From Trichomonas tenax (taxonomy: Eukaryota > Parabasalia > Trichomonadida > Trichomonadidae), in NCBI GenBank assembly GCA_023091735.1, contig JALKBU010000888.1, positions 1 through 21,617 on the forward strand: a stretch of DNA of 21,617 nucleotides. Reading direction: 5' to 3'. The notes beneath the pieces were generated by a model. It had not been told where the DNA came from. It saw only the letters and a list, made by a program, of their open reading frames with translations, and ran no database searches. Each line of letters opens with the position of its first letter. Position 1 is the first letter of the stretch. Positions 18,653 to 21,617 of this stretch are shown piece by piece. Position numbers and translations under genes: made by a program.

Positions 18653-21310
18653 ATGCCATTTCAAAAGAAATTCAAAATTACAAAAAAACTCGTTATTTTC
18701 CCAAAAATGACGCAGCCAATGATTCTCACGATAGAGCAGATTCCAGGAATCATCAGTTCGCTTGGAACTCGCGAAAAGGCGGCGGCTGTCGTTGGCGAGA
18801 ACGCTCTCAATTTTTCGACACTCAAAGAGAACAATATCAATATTCCACCGATATTCGTTGTCACTTCTGAGGCAAAGAACGTTCTGTCGAAGAAAAAAGG
18901 CCACATCACCGAAAGTCTGTGGCAGGAAATACTCAAAACCGTCAGAGAATTCGATGATAAAACAGGAGCAAAATTCGGAAACAAGAATCCGGCATTTTAC
19001 AACGTCGTTGGTGAAATCCCAGGTGTTATAATCTACAACATCGGTTTTAACGATTTTACAGTACACGAACTCGAAAGACAAACAAATAACAAAGCTTTCG
19101 CTTACAAATCATATTCGAGACTCATTTCATCATACGCAGCGCTTGTTGCTTCGATTCCATCTGAGCTTTTCGATGAAACAATGAAGCAATTCATGGTTGC
19201 AAGAAATCTCAATAATATCAACGATTTCACATCACGCGAGTGGATCCAAATCACAAAGCTCTTCAAGGGCATCTTCGTGCACTATGTTGGACGCCCTTTC
19301 CCTCAAGATCCGTATGAACAAATGAAAAACGCATTAGAAGCGGTTCTTAACTCGAAATACACGATTTCCAAGCAGAAGCTTGCAGGCCGTGTCAATACTA
19401 ACTACGTTCCGACAGCATTAGTTCAAAGAGTATATTTCGGCGGCAAAGATCATCGTGCGTCAGTCGCTGTTGGTTCAACACACGACCTCCAGACAGGGCG
19501 TGTCCAGCTCACTGGAATTTTCAACCCACAGTGCGAACTTCACGATGTTATCAATGGATATCTTCTTCCGAAGTCTATCGACGATCTCAAGAATTTATAT
19601 CCGACTCCTGGAGCAACAGTTCAGTCAATCATGGAGAAAGTCTCATCGCTCTTTAGCCACGCGATGACAGTGCAGTTCGTCATCAACGAGGACAAAGTAT
19701 ATGTGGTAGGAATCGAGAAAACACTGTTCCCGTGCACAACAGGATGTGTCGCAGCGATGAATCTCATCGAGAGCGGAAAGGACAAAGTAGATGTCATCAA
19801 GAACTTGCTTCCAGCTGAACTGAGTTCAGCAATCGCCCCACAAGTCTCCAATGGCTCTGTTAACTACTTCTGCCGTGGAATTTCTGGTGCCAATGGCGCT
19901 GTTGTGGGCAAAGCATCGCTTTCCAACGAAGACTGCTTAACGAGGGCCGCACAAGGCGAAAGCGTCGTTCTCTTCAAGCACTCGATAACGCCGGCGGACT
20001 TAGACGCTGTTTTGGCCGCCTCTGCCGTCGTCACAGAGAGCGGCTCCGATTTCTCTTTCGCTGCTGTGTTGACGAGGGCGATTGGCATTCCTGCAGCCAT
20101 CGCTTGCGGCGATTTGAGCATCGATGCAACGCGCGGTGAAATCGTCGGCAACGGAAAGACACTTAATGTCGGCGACGAAGTCACTGTCGAGAGCGGAGGA
20201 ATCTTCAGCGAAGCCCAGAAGCTGACGCTGCCGCAGGTTGCAGAAGAATCGAAGCCATTGATCAACATTTTGGCTGAGATGAAAAAGCAGAGCGGATTCC
20301 AAGTTTTCACGAGCGCAAGATCACCAGAAGACGTCAAGGCAGCCATCGAATGCGGATGCGACGGCATTGGCGCTTATTACGTTGATTCCATCTTCGAGGA
20401 CGACAATAACAAGAAGGCCCTTGTTGGTTTCCTGATCGATCTCGAGAACTTCGAGAAAGAGAAAGCAGTCGAGAAGATCATCATGGACAACCTCACTCAG
20501 GCAATGGCGAACGCTCCAAATCACATCTTCACGATGTGCCTGTTGACGAATGGCTTCGGATTCTTCATGCCGAGCGCCGTAGAGCTCACGAGACAAGTCG
20601 CCGAGCTGAGAGTCCGCAAGCAGCATCAGCAGGGATTCGACAGAGATGCGGAGCTGGAGGAGAAGCTCAAGCAGCTGGAGTTAGTCAAGAAGTACGGAGA
20701 GTCGAACCCGTTGATGGGCTTAAGAGGCGCGAGATTGATCATCAGGCATCCAAAGCTTTTCGACATCCAAGCGCGCGCGTTGTATGGAGCCATCGTCAAC
20801 TCCAACAGGCCGGATGAGGCACCGAGAGTCAGGATGTTGGTCCCATTGATGTCAACAGGTGCAGAAATGAAGCACCTCGAGACAAGATTAGGAAAGATAT
20901 GTGATTGCGGAATGGTTGACTTAGGACCTTTGTTTGCTTCACCAAGAAGTTGCTTAGCTGCTGCACAATTCCTACCAACAAGTTCTTTCATGTGCGTCGA
21001 TATAAAGGGATTGCAAGAGACGACGTTCGGCATGACAGAGAGAGATGCTCGCAGGACATTCTTGCATGAATACGTCGACTGGAGGATCATCGATGAGAGT
21101 CCATTCGATGCGCTCGATGTTGAAGGCGCAGGACAGCTCGTCAAGGCCGCTGTTTCACAGAGAACATCGGAAGTTCCAGTTGGCGTTCTTGGTGATTTCG
21201 TTGGCAGTAAGACAGACATCACGAACTTCAAGAGATATGGCGCAGATTTTATTATTTGCAGTGCAGAGAAAGTCCCAATGGTATCACTCAGCTGTGTTCA
21301 GACGATATAA
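18653..21310 (+). CDS. PPDK-family protein lacking catalytic residues (predicted pseudoenzyme)
   Basis: Pyruvate phosphate dikinase interconverts pyruvate, ATP and Pi with PEP, AMP and PPi. This 885-residue protein has its three-domain layout: ATP-grasp-like (about 24-365), swivelling phospho-carrier (about 400-510) and TIM barrel (about 535-883). Family landmarks remain, such as DPYEQMKNALEAV (219-231), NPLMGLRGAR (685-694) and a final VEGAGQLV segment. Key sites are lost. The VSVRSGA loop is missing (YNVVGEIPG, 116-124). The helical end of the ATP site reads VVGIEK where LQTR is expected. The TSHAAV phospho-His is Phe469 (FSFAAV). RTEHMF reads VDSIF. The C-terminal GxCGEHGG reads GVLGDFVGS (844-852), so the acid/base Cys is Leu846. 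Catalysis is therefore unlikely, though the frame is intact and GC-rich as in an expressed gene. Start 18653 is preferred because of the initiator; ATG 18707 would remove 18 Lys-rich residues. The stop overlaps TAAA. Confidence 0.88.
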   Translation: MPFQKKFKITKKLVIFPKMTQPMILTIEQIPGIISSLGTREKAAAVVGENALNFSTLKENNINIPPIFVVTSEAKNVLSKKKGHITESLWQEILKTVREFDDKTGAKFGNKNPAFYNVVGEIPGVIIYNIGFNDFTVHELERQTNNKAFAYKSYSRLISSYAALVASIPSELFDETMKQFMVARNLNNINDFTSREWIQITKLFKGIFVHYVGRPFPQDPYEQMKNALEAVLNSKYTISKQKLAGRVNTNYVPTALVQRVYFGGKDHRASVAVGSTHDLQTGRVQLTGIFNPQCELHDVINGYLLPKSIDDLKNLYPTPGATVQSIMEKVSSLFSHAMTVQFVINEDKVYVVGIEKTLFPCTTGCVAAMNLIESGKDKVDVIKNLLPAELSSAIAPQVSNGSVNYFCRGISGANGAVVGKASLSNEDCLTRAAQGESVVLFKHSITPADLDAVLAASAVVTESGSDFSFAAVLTRAIGIPAAIACGDLSIDATRGEIVGNGKTLNVGDEVTVESGGIFSEAQKLTLPQVAEESKPLINILAEMKKQSGFQVFTSARSPEDVKAAIECGCDGIGAYYVDSIFEDDNNKKALVGFLIDLENFEKEKAVEKIIMDNLTQAMANAPNHIFTMCLLTNGFGFFMPSAVELTRQVAELRVRKQHQQGFDRDAELEEKLKQLELVKKYGESNPLMGLRGARLIIRHPKLFDIQARALYGAIVNSNRPDEAPRVRMLVPLMSTGAEMKHLETRLGKICDCGMVDLGPLFASPRSCLAAAQFLPTSSFMCVDIKGLQETTFGMTERDARRTFLHEYVDWRIIDESPFDALDVEGAGQLVKAAVSQRTSEVPVGVLGDFVGSKTDITNFKRYGADFIICSAEKVPMVSLSCVQTI

Positions 21311-21311
21311 A
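21308..21311 (+). terminator. UAAA poly(A) signal overlapping the PPDK-like stop
   Basis: The stop TAA is followed directly by A, giving TAAA at the stop codon, as at hydE. In trichomonads this tetranucleotide can serve as the polyadenylation signal. Confidence 0.4.
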
Positions 21312-21617
21312 CATTGCTTTTATTTTTTATTTGAAAAGCCAAAGTGAATGAATTAGAAATAAATGAAGATAGTACAAAAGATTTGTAATTCACAGTATAT
21401 TTGTTATGGGCAATTAAATTTTTATACGCAAAGTCGGCGAAACTCGTTTTTTAACTCACTGGATTAACTTTTTGCGAAGTTATTGAACCTCAATGTACAA
21501 AATCATGTTGTGCATGATATATTAAAGAATTAGCTAACAATGTCTATATTTCATTAAAATATTAGATATATCTTGCATCAAAAACATTGATTTGCCATGA
21601 TGTGCTTTACTCATTAT
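21311..21617. other. AT-rich 3' flank
   Basis: No gene or repeat was recognised in the last 300 bases. It contains the 3' untranslated region of the PPDK-like gene and further intergenic DNA. Confidence 0.6.

Noticed and set aside
18569..19081. Minus-strand 170-codon open frame overlapping the PPDK-like start
   Set aside because: It is the antisense shadow of a strongly coding plus-strand gene; the same applies to other frames inside hydE and the PPDK-like gene.
1..21617. tRNA, rRNA, CRISPR arrays or bacterial operons
   Set aside because: No cloverleaf-like T-loop with matching stems, no rRNA-like conserved blocks and no regularly spaced repeats were seen. Gene content and signals are eukaryotic.

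Overview
The window looks like a stretch of chromosome from an AT-rich parabasalid protist (trichomonad), most likely Tritrichomonas-like. The evidence is the gene mix: an intron-less HydE [FeFe]-hydrogenase maturase, a PPDK-family protein, an R2R3 Myb protein, remnants of a BspA-type leucine-rich-repeat surface protein and of a membrane PAS/nucleotidyl-cyclase protein. It also has trichomonad-style TCATTTT initiators 15-63 nt upstream of ATG codons and UAAA sequences overlapping stop codons. The species call is inference. No rRNA, tRNA, CRISPR or bacterial-type operon was seen.

Layout. 1-2300 is AT-rich intergenic DNA holding a perfect 16-bp-arm hairpin, a 55-nt pure pyrimidine tract and a short GC-rich element with terminal inverted repeats (1547-1814). 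2306-2846 is a probable broken gene. hydE (3313-4473, +) is intact. A BspA-like surface-protein pseudogene (4987-6766, -) follows, bracketed by two diverged ~300-bp direct repeats. An R2R3 Myb gene (8097-8555, +) carries an in-frame TAG, after which 41 more codons stay open (to 8681). 9077-10360 (-) is a broken type I membrane protein with a Thr/Pro stalk. 11540-13428 (-) is a broken adenylate/guanylate cyclase with membrane segment, PAS and cyclase domains. 14484-14791 is a possible frameshifted small gene. 15008-15574 (+) is an intact Pro-rich SANT/Myb-like protein. 15840-17250 holds two inverted fragments of one unrecognised coding family. 18009-18116 is a fold-back element. 18653-21310 (+) is an intact 885-residue PPDK-family gene.

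The contrast is between intact, relatively GC-rich plus-strand genes with recognisable initiators and three large minus-strand membrane-protein genes that each carry several nonsense codons and frameshifts. This fits gene-family birth-and-death in a trichomonad genome. The intact genes contain no internal stops, which argues against a recoded stop.

The most interesting single item is the PPDK-like protein. It keeps the three-domain PPDK architecture and full length but lacks the ATP-site Arg segment, the phospho-carrier His of the swivelling domain and the C-terminal catalytic Cys. It therefore looks like a preserved, probably expressed pseudoenzyme.
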